Of a DNA stretch of 64,000 nt, positions 52,401-61,764 are shown one piece after another; within the stretch, counting starts at the first letter, position 1, and the number at the start of each line of letters is the position of its first letter. The DNA comes from Paenibacillus senegalimassiliensis (GTDB lineage: Bacteria > Bacillota > Bacilli > Paenibacillales > Paenibacillaceae). A model generated the notes under the pieces. It worked only from the letters and a program-made list of their open reading frames with translations, was not told the DNA's origin and made no database searches. The stretch spans positions 481,368 to 545,367 of the forward strand of contig NZ_LN909045.1 in assembly GCF_001486585.1 (NCBI RefSeq), given 5' to 3'. Position numbers and translations under genes: made by a program.

Positions 52401-54065
52401 AAGGTTTATCCGTGGGTTGCTGAGGTTCGCGGCTCAACGCCAGGCGTAGGACTGATCTCACCACCGCCGCATCATGACATTTACTCCATTGAGGATTTGG
52501 CCGAATTGATCTTCGATCTCAAGAATGCCAATCCGCGGGCTCGCATCAATGTGAAGCTGGTATCCGAGGCAGGCGTAGGCACGATTGCTGCCGGGGTAGC
52601 GAAGGGCCGGGCAGATGTGATTCTGGTGAGCGGCTACGACGGAGGAACGGGTGCATCGCCGCAAAGCTCCATCCGTCATGCCGGCTTGCCGTGGGAATTG
52701 GGTCTTGCCGAAACGCATCAGACCTTGATGCTGAATAATCTGCGGGATCGCGTTGTGCTGGAGACGGACGGGAAGATGTTGAACGGGCGGGATATTGCTG
52801 TTGCCGCTTTGTTAGGAGCCGAAGAATATGGCTTCTCCACCGCACCACTTGTGGCGGTTGGCTGCATCATGATGCGTGTGTGCCAGCTTGATACTTGCCC
52901 GGTTGGCGTGGCTACGCAAAATCCGGAGCTGCGCAAGAACTTCGCCGGAGACCCGCAGCATGTTGTGAACTTCATGACCTTTGTGGCAGAGGATCTACGG
53001 GAGTGGATGTCAGAGCTGGGCTTCCGCAGTCTGGAGGAAATGATCGGCCGGACCGATTGTCTGGATGCGGTCAAGGTAGAGGGTCATTGGAAGAAGCAAG
53101 GCGTTGACCTTCGCTCGCTGCTTCATATGCCGGAGCTTCCGGAAGGCAGCAGCCGCTATTGCACGAAGCAGCAGAACCACGGGCTGGAAGAAACACTGGA
53201 TATGTCGCGGATGCTGGAGCTTGCTGCTCCTGCGTTAGAACGCGGGGAGGCAGTCAGTGCCAGCTTGCCACTCTGCAATGTCAACCGGGCCACGGGTACG
53301 ATTGTAGGCAGCGAGGTGACACGGCGACATGGACTTCAAGGACTGCCCGAGGATACGATTACCTTCCACTTCGAAGGTTCGGCGGGCTTAAGCTTCGGTG
53401 CCTTTGTGCCGAAGGGGATGACGCTCAGTGTCGAAGGGGATGCCAACGACTACACCGGCAAAGGCTTGTCGGGAGGCAAGATCATCGTGAAGCCATCGCC
53501 GCGCGCTACGTTCATTGCTGAGGAGAACATCATTCTTGGTAATACTTCCTTCTATGGTGCGACCAGCGGTGAGGCTTACATCCGCGGTATTGCTGGCGAG
53601 CGCTTTGCCGTCCGGAACTCCGGGGCAAATGTTGTTGTCGAGGGCGTGGGTGATCATGGCTGCGAGTATATGACTGGAGGCCGGGTAGTTGTACTGGGCG
53701 GTACAGGCCGCAACTTTGCGGCAGGCATGTCCGGCGGGATCGCTTACGTACTGGATGAAGAGGGAGACCTCGTGAACCGCTGCAACCTGGAAATGGTGCT
53801 TCTGGAATCGGTGCAGGACCCTGCCGAAGCTGACCAGCTTCGCACCTTGATCAGCCGTCACGTTCTGTATACCGATAGTCCGGTGGGACGCCGCGTGCTT
53901 GACGAGTGGGAGCAGTCCTTGCCTAAATTCGTTCGCGTCATTCCGAAGGATTACAAGCGGATGATGGAGCAAATTCGTAAGGTGGAGAATGAGGGGCTGC
54001 GTGGCGATGCCGCATTGCTTGCCGCTTTCGAAGCCAGCACACGCGAGTTGGCTACAACCAACTAA
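49470..54065 (+). CDS. gltB: Glutamate synthase large subunit
   Basis: 1531 residues; ATG 49470 with AAAGGG 9 bp upstream. Class II glutaminase domain: Cys23 ([13 protein letters not shown]) becomes the N-terminal nucleophile after removal of a 22-residue propeptide. Central domain, FMN-binding synthase domain ([39 protein letters not shown]), 3Fe-4S ligands in [15 protein letters not shown] (C-x5-C-x4-C), and a C-terminal beta-helix. Makes two glutamates from glutamine and 2-oxoglutarate. The small subunit gltD is not adjacent, so it must be elsewhere or the electron donor differs. A terminator follows. Confidence 0.96.
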   Translation: MMKHTDTPIKQGLYDPAFEKDACGMGFVAHIKGNASHDIVSQALTMLANMEHRGGQGSEPNSGDGAGILLQIPHRFFAEEAQKLDFVLPEAGQYGVGMLFLPHDEVVRAGQEAELVNIVEAEGQRVLGFRTVPTSDDMLGKSAKAAKPFVRQVFIGRSAELTDDLDFERKLYVIRRRAELAIRYSGAEEGDAFYVSSLSCRKIVYKGMLTTEQVGQFYLDLKQESLESAIALVHSRFSTNTFPSWERAHPYRFMIHNGEINTLRGNVNWMRARQSMFKSEAFGADLEKVKPIINPDGSDTAMFDNTFEFLYLSGRSLPHVAMMMVPEPWGGQKDMDQDKKAFYEYHSTMMEPWDGPAAMGFTDGIQIGAILDRNGLRPSRYYVTKNDLIVLSSEVGVLDIPAEDVLYKDRLRPGRMLLVDTREGRIISDEEVKASIAAEHPYREWLDEHLVELEDLPEAKELPPESHENISQRQMAFGYTYEDLRKVLEPMAMTGQENLVSMGYDAPIAVLSEQPQRLYNYFKQMFAQVTNPPIDAIREELVTSTVTTIGPERDLLNPEPESCRQIRLDSPILSNEDFAKVRHVRRPGFKSITIPILFPAAEGAEGLRQALDTLCEAADRVIAKGHNIIILSDRGVDADNAAIPALLAVSTLQHHLIRQETRTKVSLLLESGEPREVHHFALLLGYGVSAVNPYLAFESLKDMIAQRMLQGITHEKAVYNFIKAATKGVLKTLSKMGISTIQSYRGAQIFEAVGLEPSFIDRYFTWTPSRIGGIGLPEVASEALAHHFRAFTDKDGNDKVLDSIGEYQWRSGGEEHLFNPQTVHLLQQAVRTGDYALYKKFAELVQGENEKHFTLRSLLELKAVGPKVPLEEVESAASIMRRFKTGAMSYGSISKEAHETIAIAMNRIGGKSNTGEGGEDPARFVPDANGDLRRSAIKQVASGRFGVTSNYLVNADEIQIKMAQGAKPGEGGQLPGKKVYPWVAEVRGSTPGVGLISPPPHHDIYSIEDLAELIFDLKNANPRARINVKLVSEAGVGTIAAGVAKGRADVILVSGYDGGTGASPQSSIRHAGLPWELGLAETHQTLMLNNLRDRVVLETDGKMLNGRDIAVAALLGAEEYGFSTAPLVAVGCIMMRVCQLDTCPVGVATQNPELRKNFAGDPQHVVNFMTFVAEDLREWMSELGFRSLEEMIGRTDCLDAVKVEGHWKKQGVDLRSLLHMPELPEGSSRYCTKQQNHGLEETLDMSRMLELAAPALERGEAVSASLPLCNVNRATGTIVGSEVTRRHGLQGLPEDTITFHFEGSAGLSFGAFVPKGMTLSVEGDANDYTGKGLSGGKIIVKPSPRATFIAEENIILGNTSFYGATSGEAYIRGIAGERFAVRNSGANVVVEGVGDHGCEYMTGGRVVVLGGTGRNFAAGMSGGIAYVLDEEGDLVNRCNLEMVLLESVQDPAEADQLRTLISRHVLYTDSPVGRRVLDEWEQSLPKFVRVIPKDYKRMMEQIRKVENEGLRGDAALLAAFEASTRELATTN

Positions 54066-54089
54066 GGATTAAACAAAGTTCAGCGAATA

Positions 54090-54130
54090 AAAAAAGTTCC
54101 CATTGCCTTATGCGGCGTGGGAACTTTTTT
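54090..54130. terminator. Intrinsic terminator after gltB
   Basis: AAAAAAGTTCCCA and TGGGAACTTTTTT with a 15-nt loop; symmetric T/A tracts make it suitable for both strands. Confidence 0.88.
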
Positions 54131-54185
54131 GGCGTTTGGAGCGATAGGTATGCTTCACATTCTTAGGCACAACTCGTATTAGCCT

Positions 54186-54593
54186 TTAGCCTGCTTCCGC
54201 TTGAGGTTGCTTTTTGCCTTTTTCCTTATTTGCTACGGGGGCCACGGCATGTGCCGGCTTCTCCATTCTACTTGTACCGTTTAGTGCGCCGCCTTCAATG
54301 ATGACGAGCTTGGCAACATGGACATTGCCAACAACCCGTCCGCTGTCTGCGATCGTTAACCGGCCAGGGGTAGAGATGTCACCGATGACTGTGCCGGCCA
54401 CAATGACATCAGCGCCCCTGATACTCGACTGAACTTCACCAGTCTTACCGATGACCACTTGCCCGAGACAATCGATTTCTCCGTGAACTTGACCTTCTAT
54501 ACGCAGGTTGGATTTGCATTCCAGCTTGCCCTCAAACAAGCTGCCTTGACCAATCAACGTATCCGTTGCGGATTTCTTCGCGTCCTTGAACAT
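54186..54593 (-). CDS. Bactofilin (polymer-forming cytoskeletal protein)
   Basis: 135 residues; AAGGGAGAT site, ATG 54593. Starts TDTLIGQGSLFEGKLECKSN, then the bactofilin right-handed beta-helix with hydrophobic repeats (LRIEGQVHGEIDCLGQVVIG, TVIGDISTPGRLTIA) and a Lys/Pro tail. Polymerises without nucleotide under the membrane. Second gene of a two-gene unit with the M23 peptidase, duplicated at 61765-63260. Together they probably localise wall hydrolysis for cell shape. Confidence 0.92.
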   Translation of the reverse strand: MFKDAKKSATDTLIGQGSLFEGKLECKSNLRIEGQVHGEIDCLGQVVIGKTGEVQSSIRGADVIVAGTVIGDISTPGRLTIADSGRVVGNVHVAKLVIIEGGALNGTSRMEKPAHAVAPVANKEKGKKQPQAEAG

Positions 54594-54635
54594 GAGTAGG
54601 ATCTCCCTTCGGCTTCACTCAAGAAAATGTTGGTT

Positions 54636-55655
54636 TCATTTCAAATAAGGCAGGGGATCAATCGCTTTGCCGCCCTTGACGATCTCGAAATGAAGGTGGG
54701 GGCCTGTGCTTCGTCCGGTACTGCCCAGCTTGCCAATACGTTGTCCCTTGCGGACCGAGTCGCCTTCATTAACATCAATACCGCTCAAGTGCAAATACCA
54801 GGTCTGCAAGCCTCCTGGGTGCTCGACCACGATATACTTGCCGTGCGAGCCGTCGCGATCAGCGGTAACGACCTTACCCGCAGCGGCCGCATAGATGGGG
54901 TCGCCCAGCTTCCCGGCAATATCGATGCCTGCATGGAAGGCGGCCCGGCCCGAGAACGGGTCGGTGCGATAACCGAAATTGGAGGTCAAGCGGGTGGACA
55001 GGGTTGGCCACTCGGAAGGAGTGCCGGAAATGGAATGCTGGGTCTGCCGCGCTTTTTTCAAAGTAACGGGGATATTCTTCTCCATTTCATCCAACATTTC
55101 GTTCATCGCGATAAAGTCATTTTTGGTGTGCTGGGCCAGATCAGCGATTTCGTTGTCATGCACAGCGATAAATTCACCGCCTACCCCGCTCACGCGCACA
55201 TATTGCGGAGCATCCGCATTTCCATCCGTCCAATCGTCCGCAGGTAAGGAGGACAGCCTGCCAAGCTCCTTGGCATCGCCGATGCCGTATTTACTGATGA
55301 ATTGCTGAAGTTCTGCCTCTAGCTCCGCCACCCGCTCCATCCGCCCCATCATATTCTCGGACTGGCTGGACAGGGCAATGACCTCGTTCTGTAGCCGTGA
55401 TATGGCTTCATCCTTGTCGGTGACCACGGCTTCAAAAGAAAGGCCCTGCGTCGCAAGTTTACTTTCCAGTGCGCTGATCGTCTGCTCCGACTGTACATGC
55501 AGGCTGACGATGAGTCCAGAGATGGACAGTATCGCCAGCAGGGGAACGGCAACGACCAGCGGCTTGGACACTTGGATTTGTTTGACGGGACGAGCCGCAT
55601 CCCGCAGAACAAGCAGTGTCATCCGGTTGGGATTAGGCAGGGTAACAGTCCTCAT
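54636..55655 (-). CDS. Membrane-anchored M23 metallopeptidase
   Basis: 339 residues; GGGAGGAG site, ATG 55655. Short cytoplasmic N-terminus, membrane segment about 33-52, long coiled coil (about 55-125), then a LytM/M23 domain from about 220: zinc motifs HAGIDI (His and Asp) and HLHFEI, with NFGYRTDPFSGRAAFHAGID and GSTGRSTGPHLHF. Endopeptidase or scaffold acting on wall peptidoglycan outside the membrane. Operon with the bactofilin at 54186. Confidence 0.92.
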   Translation of the reverse strand: MRTVTLPNPNRMTLLVLRDAARPVKQIQVSKPLVVAVPLLAILSISGLIVSLHVQSEQTISALESKLATQGLSFEAVVTDKDEAISRLQNEVIALSSQSENMMGRMERVAELEAELQQFISKYGIGDAKELGRLSSLPADDWTDGNADAPQYVRVSGVGGEFIAVHDNEIADLAQHTKNDFIAMNEMLDEMEKNIPVTLKKARQTQHSISGTPSEWPTLSTRLTSNFGYRTDPFSGRAAFHAGIDIAGKLGDPIYAAAAGKVVTADRDGSHGKYIVVEHPGGLQTWYLHLSGIDVNEGDSVRKGQRIGKLGSTGRSTGPHLHFEIVKGGKAIDPLPYLK

Positions 55656-55736
55656 GGCATCTCCTCCCTACTCTTGTGGGTTCTATTAATTATCTATTCC
55701 TATGATTCTTAAATCATGTCAAAAAAACGGCCCTGT

Positions 55737-56639
55737 CTAATATAAAGGCCGCTTTCCCTTGAGGTGCTGGAGGATCAAATCCAGGGGCTGTGGCGGGATG
55801 GCTTCCAGCAGGTCACCACGTTCCTTCAGGCGCTGCCCGATGTTCAGGAGGTTATAATCTGCAGGGCGCGGCCCTTGGCGAACCTCCTCCCAAGTTAGTG
55901 GAGTAGAGACGCTGGCAGCGACGCGAGCCCTTGGTGTGTAAGGCGCGGCGAGCGTCTTTCCATTATAATGCTGCAAGTAATCCACGTAGATTTTGTCGCC
56001 GCGGTCCTTTTTCAACCGTTCAATCGTAAAGAGGCCAGGATACTTCTCCGTAACAAATCTTGCGACAAAGAGACCGATGGTACGCAAGTCGTCGAAGGTG
56101 ATGCCATAATGAATGGGCACGATGATTTGCAGGCCTGTCGCGCCTGAGGTCTTGGGGATAGAGTCTATGCCGAGAGAGGCAAGGGCTTCACCAACGATGT
56201 CGGCAGCTTCCATAATACGTGGCTCCTCCTCCACCGAGGGGTCCAAATCCATCATCCATTCGCAAGGTAGTGATTCACCCACATAATGCAAAGAAGGGTG
56301 AAATTCAATGCAGGCGAGATTACCCAGCCATAATAAGGTGGCCAGCTGGTCCAGAACGATATAGTTAATCTCTTCATGGATGACGGTGCGGACGAAGGAA
56401 GGCAAGGGCTGGGGGGCATTTTTTTGATAAAAGTGCTTGCCATGAACCCCACCGGGATAACGGATGGTTGTTAAGAGCCGATTGCGGCAGGCCTTGAGCA
56501 GATAAGGAGAGAGCTCCGCCAGCTTTTCCAGATACAAGCTCTTGGTAATTCCGAGTTCCGGCCACAGCAGCTTATCGGGGTTCGATACCCGAATCTCTTC
56601 CCCTTCCACGTAGATGCTTCCCTGCCGGGCTGTTGCCAT
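55737..56639 (-). CDS. ligD: LigD-type DNA polymerase/primase (NHEJ)
   Basis: 300 residues from ATG 56639, GGGAGGG 7 bp upstream. Archaeo-eukaryotic-primase fold LigD polymerase domain: SNPDKLLWPELGITKSLYLE near the start, catalytic Asp131 and Asp133 in MMDLDPS, PKTSGATGLQIIVPI near 165, and RVAASVSTPLTWEEV near the end. Fills gaps and adds nucleotides at broken ends for non-homologous end joining. Stand-alone here; the ligase domain is a separate divergent gene and Ku is two genes away. Starts divergently from the ligase. Confidence 0.93.
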   Translation of the reverse strand: MATARQGSIYVEGEEIRVSNPDKLLWPELGITKSLYLEKLAELSPYLLKACRNRLLTTIRYPGGVHGKHFYQKNAPQPLPSFVRTVIHEEINYIVLDQLATLLWLGNLACIEFHPSLHYVGESLPCEWMMDLDPSVEEEPRIMEAADIVGEALASLGIDSIPKTSGATGLQIIVPIHYGITFDDLRTIGLFVARFVTEKYPGLFTIERLKKDRGDKIYVDYLQHYNGKTLAAPYTPRARVAASVSTPLTWEEVRQGPRPADYNLLNIGQRLKERGDLLEAIPPQPLDLILQHLKGKRPLY

Positions 56640-56719
56640 GCACAATCCCTCCCATACTTATTTGAGTATAGGCTTACCTTTGGCGCGCAAAACTATGAGG
56701 GAGAAAGGAGGCTTTACGG

Positions 56720-57664
56720 ATGAACTTGGAATCGATTGTTCCCTTTGAGCCGATTCGTAGTAAGGTAATTCCTCAAGGTAAAGAATGGATTGCCCAGGTT
56801 AAATGGGACGGGGTGCGGATGCTCGTCTATTACACGGACGGAGAAGCACGACTCATTAACCGTCAGGGACGTGATCGTACCCTCCAGTATCCCGAGTTCA
56901 CAGAGGTTCCGGCGTATTGCAAGGCAGACTCGGTTATTCTGGACGGAGAGATGATCGCTCTGGCAGATGGCAAGCCTTCCTTCCACGAGATCATGCGCCG
57001 AGACAGCCTCCGGCAGGAACGGGAGATTCGCTTTGCATCCGGACGTATTGCCGCCATATACATGGTGTTCGATGTTGTTTATTACAATGGCGTATGGATG
57101 AACAATCGGACCTTGGCTGAGCGTCAGCAGTTGCTGGGGCAAATCATCATTCCTTCCGAACGGGTACAAGGGGTTCCCAGTCTGCCTGAGGGAGAGCCGC
57201 TACTGGCTGTGATGAAAGAACGGAGCTGGGAAGGCATTGTCTGTAAAAGGCTGGACAGCACATATGCGATAGGTGGCAAAGATGCGCGTTGGCAAAAGAT
57301 TAAGCTGACCCATGACCTCTATGCCGCAGTGGGTGGTGTGACTTACCGTGATGGAATGGTCAATGCCGTACTGCTAGGTTTATATGACGAGGACGGCAAG
57401 TTTCTCTATATTGGACATGCTGGAAGCGGTAAATGGAAGGTACAGGATTGGCGCGATTTAACCGAGCATATTCGTCCATTGATCATTCCCGTGCGTCCTT
57501 TCCACAATGTTCCGGAACGGGTAAAAGGGGCCGTCTGGATTCAGCCGGCCCTGGTACTTAAAGTGCAATTTCTCGAGTGGACCCCCGGCGGAACGATGCG
57601 ACAGCCTATCATTCAGGGCTGGGTCAATGTTCCGCTAGAAGCCTGCCATGTTGGACAAAGCTAG
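56720..57664 (+). CDS. ATP-dependent DNA ligase (LigD ligase-domain type)
   Basis: 314 residues, AAAGGAGG site, ATG 56720. Adenylation lysine Lys28 in QVKWDGVR, then GEARLINRQGRDRT, ILDGEMIAL, WEGIVCKRLDSTY and WQKIKL nucleotide-binding motifs in order, followed by an OB-fold (YIGHAGSGKW, QFLEWTPGGTMRQP). Seals ends in the bacterial NHEJ pathway. Convergent with ku, 10 bp between stops. Length is right for the ligase core alone, so LigD is split into two polypeptides. Confidence 0.94.
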   Translation: MNLESIVPFEPIRSKVIPQGKEWIAQVKWDGVRMLVYYTDGEARLINRQGRDRTLQYPEFTEVPAYCKADSVILDGEMIALADGKPSFHEIMRRDSLRQEREIRFASGRIAAIYMVFDVVYYNGVWMNNRTLAERQQLLGQIIIPSERVQGVPSLPEGEPLLAVMKERSWEGIVCKRLDSTYAIGGKDARWQKIKLTHDLYAAVGGVTYRDGMVNAVLLGLYDEDGKFLYIGHAGSGKWKVQDWRDLTEHIRPLIIPVRPFHNVPERVKGAVWIQPALVLKVQFLEWTPGGTMRQPIIQGWVNVPLEACHVGQS

Positions 57665-57674
57665 TAGGTTGCGC

Positions 57675-58622
57675 TTATTTGACTCCCGGCTTGGTGGTTG
57701 TTCGCCGTTTGGGCTTAGGCTTCACGACGACTGAGGGAGCCGTAGCGGAAGTCTCGACAACCGTCTCCGGTTCGGCCTTGCTCTTCTTGGCCGCAGGCTT
57801 GCGTGTTCGCTTGGCCGGAGCTGGCTTTGAAGCTGTTCCGGGATCGGTTGCCAGCGGCTTGACGGCCTCTATGCTGGCCTGAAGCGCGGCCATCAAATCG
57901 ATGACATTCGTCTCCGGCTTGGCTGGAGCGAGACTGATCTCTTCCCCGGCCACCTTCTGTCCAATCAGCCGGAGCAGACTTTCGCGGTAATCATCCGTAT
58001 ATTTCTCTGGCTCGAACGGGGTGGATAGCTGCTCGATCAGCAGGCGAGCCATCGTAAGCTCCTTGTCGTTGACCTGAATCTGCTCGGGCAGATTGGGGAC
58101 CTGGGAGATGGGGCGAATTTCATCGGGATAAAAAATCGTTTCAATAGCCAGGCAGCCCTCCATGACGCGAATAGCCGCCAGACTGCTCTTGGATCGAATG
58201 GCAATCTTGGCAATTCCGATCTTGCCCGATTGTCGCATGGCTTCGAGCAAGAGCTGATAGGCATTGGCTCCAGCCTGATCCGGGGATAAATAGTAGGTCT
58301 TCTGGAAGTAGATCGGATCGATTTCCTGCAAATCGACGAAATCCATAATATGAATCGTCTTCTCCGTTTGCGCGGACAATTGATCCAGCTCTTCCTTTTC
58401 AAACAATACATATTTCCCCTTCTCGTATTCGTACCCCCGGGAGATCTCCTCCCAGTTCACGTCAACTTCACAGGCGGGACAACGCCTCACGTAAGAGAGC
58501 GGACTGCCGCAAACCTTATGGATATATTTCATGGAAATATCTTTGTCTTCGGTAGCAGAGAACATTTTGACCGGCACGTGAACCAGCCCAAAGCTGATTG
58601 CGCCTTTCCAGACCGTATGCAT
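57675..58622 (-). CDS. ku: Ku-family DNA end-binding protein
   Basis: 315 residues from ATG 58622 (GGAAGGAG 9 bp upstream; the frame is open farther but lacks a site). Starts MHTVWKGAISFGLVHVPVKM, the bacterial Ku hallmark, followed by the beta-barrel core and DKELTMARLLIEQLSTPFEP. A Cys pair (RRCPACEV) sits near residue 48. C-terminal tail (about 255-315) is Lys/Arg/Pro/Ala-rich, a DNA-binding extension. Dimer threads onto double-strand ends and recruits LigD. Completes the NHEJ module. Confidence 0.95.
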   Translation of the reverse strand: MHTVWKGAISFGLVHVPVKMFSATEDKDISMKYIHKVCGSPLSYVRRCPACEVDVNWEEISRGYEYEKGKYVLFEKEELDQLSAQTEKTIHIMDFVDLQEIDPIYFQKTYYLSPDQAGANAYQLLLEAMRQSGKIGIAKIAIRSKSSLAAIRVMEGCLAIETIFYPDEIRPISQVPNLPEQIQVNDKELTMARLLIEQLSTPFEPEKYTDDYRESLLRLIGQKVAGEEISLAPAKPETNVIDLMAALQASIEAVKPLATDPGTASKPAPAKRTRKPAAKKSKAEPETVVETSATAPSVVVKPKPKRRTTTKPGVK

Positions 58623-58815
58623 GGGCGTTTGCTCCTTCCTTTGCCTTGGTGTGGCGAATGCAGTTCGCCGGGCGAGCAGATGTGTACTTAGTTGTAGTAT
58701 GGGTGAAAAATGATTTTCTATGTCTGCTGGAGCGGTTGCGGGTGGGGAAACGTACCGATATAATGAGTACATACGTTTTTGGTACCGGATGTGGGACAAG
58801 TCAATCAGAGTGAGT

Positions 58816-58890
58816 GTTCAAAAAGTCGGGTTAGCAGGACCAAAGCTTATGCTTTCGATGTGCGTTTTTTCAAAATTTTGAACAACCTCT
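58816..58890 (+). repeat. Dispersed TIR repeat, internally deleted copy 4
   Basis: Starts GTTCAAAAAGTCGGGTTAGC and AGGACCAA as in the long copies, ends TTTTGAACAACCTCT, but only 75 bp long. About 100 bp of the centre are missing. Confidence 0.75.
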
Positions 58891-58908
58891 CAAAGGTGGT
58901 TACGAGCA

Positions 58909-59418
58909 GTGAATTCAGAGATGGACAATGCCTTGGCTGATTGGGTCTATGAGGCGGAGAGTCTTACGGCTACCGAGCGGCTGGCCGCTTGTTTGGCGGC
59001 TTGGTCGCAGCCGGGGACAGTTCTGGCCCTGGACGGAGATCTCGGGGCGGGCAAAACAGCCTTCTCACAATTATTAGCCCGGCATTTGGGCGTGCTTGAG
59101 ACGGTGAACAGTCCGACCTTCACCTTGATCAAGGAATATGAAGGCAGGCTTCCCTTTTATCATATGGACGTCTATCGGCTGTCGCTGGACGAAGCCGACG
59201 ACTTAGGACTGGACGAGTATTTCTACGGGGCTGGTGTGACCGTGGTGGAATGGGCCAGCATCATCAAGGAGTTGCTTCCGCCGGAGGTGCTCCATATTTA
59301 TGTGGAGACCGTGTCCGAGACGGGGCGGCGCATGCATATCAAGGGACAGGGTGAGCCTTACGTATCCTGGCTATCTGCCCTGAAGAAGAATGGAGTACAA
59401 GGTTATGAATCAATCTAA
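58909..59418 (+). CDS. tsaE: tRNA t6A ATPase TsaE
   Basis: 169 residues, GTG 58909 with AAAGGTGG upstream (ATG 58921 is an alternative). P-loop GDLGAGKT at 43-50, then [24 protein letters not shown] and the VVEWASI motif. ATPase of the threonylcarbamoyl-adenosine (t6A37) complex with TsaB and TsaD. First gene of tsaE-tsaB-rimI-tsaD. Confidence 0.94.
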   Translation: MNSEMDNALADWVYEAESLTATERLAACLAAWSQPGTVLALDGDLGAGKTAFSQLLARHLGVLETVNSPTFTLIKEYEGRLPFYHMDVYRLSLDEADDLGLDEYFYGAGVTVVEWASIIKELLPPEVLHIYVETVSETGRRMHIKGQGEPYVSWLSALKKNGVQGYESI

Positions 59419-60133
59419 AGAAGACCAGCAGCCTCGGCGGTTGTTGGCGTTTGACACGTCTACGTCCTCCCTGGCTGTTGCCGTGCTTGAGGGAGGCCGC
59501 TTGCTCGCCGAGCGTAATATTTATGCCGAGCGCAACCATTCGGCATTTTTGGTAACGGCGATTAGCGATTGTTTGGCCGAGGCCGGCTTGGGCAAGGGTG
59601 AACTGAGCGGCATCGCCGTGGGTGTGGGGCCAGGCTCCTACACAGGTACACGGATAGCGGTGACCACGGCCAAGACCTTGGCCTGGTCCCTCAAGCTGCC
59701 CGTGTACGGCGTCTCCAGCCTGGCTGCGCTGGCGCTGGGCGGCTGGGCGACCGCCAGCGGGCAGGACGCCGCGGCGCTATGCCTGCTGGCCGCGCGCCAA
59801 GGCGTGGAGCCGGCCGGCGCAGCACGGCCGGCAGAAGGGCTGATGGACGATTGGGCCGGAGAGCTGGCCCGGCGGCTGCATGAGCTGCCGCCGCAGGAAC
59901 GTCCGGCCCACGTCTGGTGTGTGGGCGAGACCTCGAAGCATGAAGCGGTGCTGGGGTCCTTGGCTTCGGGCTTCGGCGAACTGGTCAAGGTCGTTCCTTA
60001 CGAAATGGAAGGCGTATGGTTGGGCCTTACCGCAGTGGAACGTTCCGGGTATCCCCCGGAAGATGTACATGCGCTGGAGCCGAATTATACGCAATTGACC
60101 GAAGCCGAAGTTAAGCGGCAACAGAAGGCGTAG
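59405..60133 (+). CDS. tsaB: tRNA t6A complex subunit TsaB
   Basis: 242 residues from ATG 59405, overlapping tsaE; ATG 59390 is also possible. Actin-like ASKHA fold: LLAFDTSTSSLAVAVLEGG at the start and GIAVGVGPGSYTGTRIAVTT near 70-89. Non-catalytic partner of TsaD. The middle (about 115-165) is unusually GC-rich and Ala-rich (59700-59900) compared with the rest of the gene. Confidence 0.93.
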   Translation: MNQSKEDQQPRRLLAFDTSTSSLAVAVLEGGRLLAERNIYAERNHSAFLVTAISDCLAEAGLGKGELSGIAVGVGPGSYTGTRIAVTTAKTLAWSLKLPVYGVSSLAALALGGWATASGQDAAALCLLAARQGVEPAGAARPAEGLMDDWAGELARRLHELPPQERPAHVWCVGETSKHEAVLGSLASGFGELVKVVPYEMEGVWLGLTAVERSGYPPEDVHALEPNYTQLTEAEVKRQQKA

Positions 60134-60150
60134 GAAAGGGGGCGGCCTAG

Positions 60151-60648
60151 CTGGAACAGGAAGAGATTACATTTCGCAATATGACACTGGGGGACCTCCC
60201 CGATATCATGGTCATTGAACATGAATCATTTACGCTGCCGTGGAGCGAGGATGCGTTCCGCAACGAGCTTACACATAACCATTTTGCCAGGTATCTGATG
60301 CTGGATTACCATGGCGAGCCGATCGGCTATGCCGGTATGTGGACGATCCTTGACGAGGCTCACGTGACGAACATTGCGGTTCGTACCGCCTATCGGGGCC
60401 ATCACTTCGGTGAGCGGTTGCTTCGCAAGATGATGGATTGGGCCGCGGAGCTAGGCATGATTCGGATGACGCTGGAGGTGCGCGTGTCCAATCAGGCGGC
60501 TCGCTCGTTATATGATAAGATGGGATTTACTCCGGCAGGAGTGAGAAAAGGCTATTATTCGGATAATCATGAAGATGCTTTGATTATGTGGTGCGATCTG
60601 CCGGTATCGCAGATAGAAGCCGGGGAAGGAAGCGAAAGTCATTGGTAA
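60151..60648 (+). CDS. rimI: Ribosomal protein S18 N-acetyltransferase RimI (probable CTG start)
   Basis: 165 residues from CTG 60151, the first codon after an in-frame stop, with GAAAGGGGG (60134-60142) 8 bp upstream; an ATG at 60181 has no binding site and would cut the conserved strand EITFRNMTLGDLPDIMVIEH. GNAT fold: acetyl-CoA loop VRTAYRGHHFGERLL and the late NQAARSLYDKMGF. Acetylates the S18 N-terminus. Its stop overlaps the tsaD start. Confidence 0.88.
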   Translation: MEQEEITFRNMTLGDLPDIMVIEHESFTLPWSEDAFRNELTHNHFARYLMLDYHGEPIGYAGMWTILDEAHVTNIAVRTAYRGHHFGERLLRKMMDWAAELGMIRMTLEVRVSNQAARSLYDKMGFTPAGVRKGYYSDNHEDALIMWCDLPVSQIEAGEGSESHW

Positions 60649-61679
60649 GCAAGCAACAGGACTGTTACATACTGGCGGTAGAGACAAGCTGCGATGAAAC
60701 TTCGGCGGCTGTGATCAGAAATGGTACAGAGGTCTTATCCAACCTGATCGCCAGTCAAATTGAGACGCATCGGGCCTTTGGCGGCGTTGTACCGGAGGTC
60801 GCTTCCCGCAAGCACGTGGAGAGCATTACGCGGATGCTGGAGGAGGCTGTGCAGGAATCCGGCATAGCCATGGAAGACTTGTCGGCCATTGCGGTTACAG
60901 AGGGACCGGGATTAGTGGGCGCCTTACTGGTTGGCGTGATGGCGGCGAAAAGCCTGGCTTTCGCTCTTGACAAGCCGCTGATTGGCGTTCATCATATCGC
61001 TGGACATATTTATGCGAACCGCTTGGTGGAGGAAATCCTATATCCGTCCATGGCCCTGGTCGTATCGGGTGGGCACACGGAACTGGTACTGATGGAACGG
61101 GCGGGTAGCTTCAAGTTGCTGGGGCGGACCAGAGACGATGCAGTAGGCGAGGCCTATGATAAGGTCGCTCGTGCGCTGGGCTTCCCTTATCCCGGAGGTC
61201 CTTACGTCGATAAGCTCGCTGGCGAAGCGACCGAGGTCGTAGAGTTGCCGCGCGCCTGGCTGGAGCCTGATTCTTATGATTTCAGCCTTAGCGGACTGAA
61301 ATCTGCGGTTCTGAATGCAGTGAATCAACACCGGATGCGCGGGGAAGAGGGCTTCGAGCCAGCGATCGCCCGTGGATTTCAGGAATCGGTTATAGAGGTG
61401 CTGGTTGAGAAGGCAATTCGTGCTGTTCGGGCCACCGACTCTCGCCAGTTGCTGCTTTGCGGCGGCGTGGCGGCAAATCAGGGCTTGCGAGCAGCATTAA
61501 CGCAGCGCTGCGAGCGCGAAGGCATAGCGCTACTGATCCCGCCTCTCAAATACTGCACAGATAATGCAGCAATGATTGGAGCTGCTGCCTATTTGAAATG
61601 GTGTAACTCGGAGTTCTCCAGTCTGGAGATCAAGGGTGAACCTTCGTTTTCGCTGGAGGCCTGGTCGGTTCAATCCTGA
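60642..61679 (+). CDS. tsaD: tRNA t6A threonylcarbamoyltransferase TsaD
   Basis: 345 residues; TTG 60642 overlaps the rimI stop, with GGGGAAGGA 11 bp upstream. ASKHA fold: ILAVETSCDETSAAVIRNGT, GVVPEVASRKH, metal ligands His118 and His122 in HHIAGH, VVSGGHTELVLM, DDAVGEAYDKVARALG, and CTDNAAMIG. Transfers threonylcarbamoyl to A37 of ANN-decoding tRNAs. Last gene of the operon, terminator after it. Confidence 0.96.
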   Translation: MVSKQQDCYILAVETSCDETSAAVIRNGTEVLSNLIASQIETHRAFGGVVPEVASRKHVESITRMLEEAVQESGIAMEDLSAIAVTEGPGLVGALLVGVMAAKSLAFALDKPLIGVHHIAGHIYANRLVEEILYPSMALVVSGGHTELVLMERAGSFKLLGRTRDDAVGEAYDKVARALGFPYPGGPYVDKLAGEATEVVELPRAWLEPDSYDFSLSGLKSAVLNAVNQHRMRGEEGFEPAIARGFQESVIEVLVEKAIRAVRATDSRQLLLCGGVAANQGLRAALTQRCEREGIALLIPPLKYCTDNAAMIGAAAYLKWCNSEFSSLEIKGEPSFSLEAWSVQS

Positions 61680-61704
61680 TTCTTAATTTGCATTAATAAC
61701 ATAA

Positions 61705-61754
61705 AGCTCCCGAAGCTATGGTTCAGTTTGAACCGCTTCGGGAGCTCTTATTAT
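61705..61754. terminator. Intrinsic terminator between tsaD and the bactofilin gene
   Basis: AGCTCCCGAAGC (61705-61716) and GCTTCGGGAGCT (61735-61746), with GGTTCA/TGAACC in the loop, followed by CTTATTATTT. Confidence 0.85.
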
Positions 61755-61764
61755 TTATCTTGTT

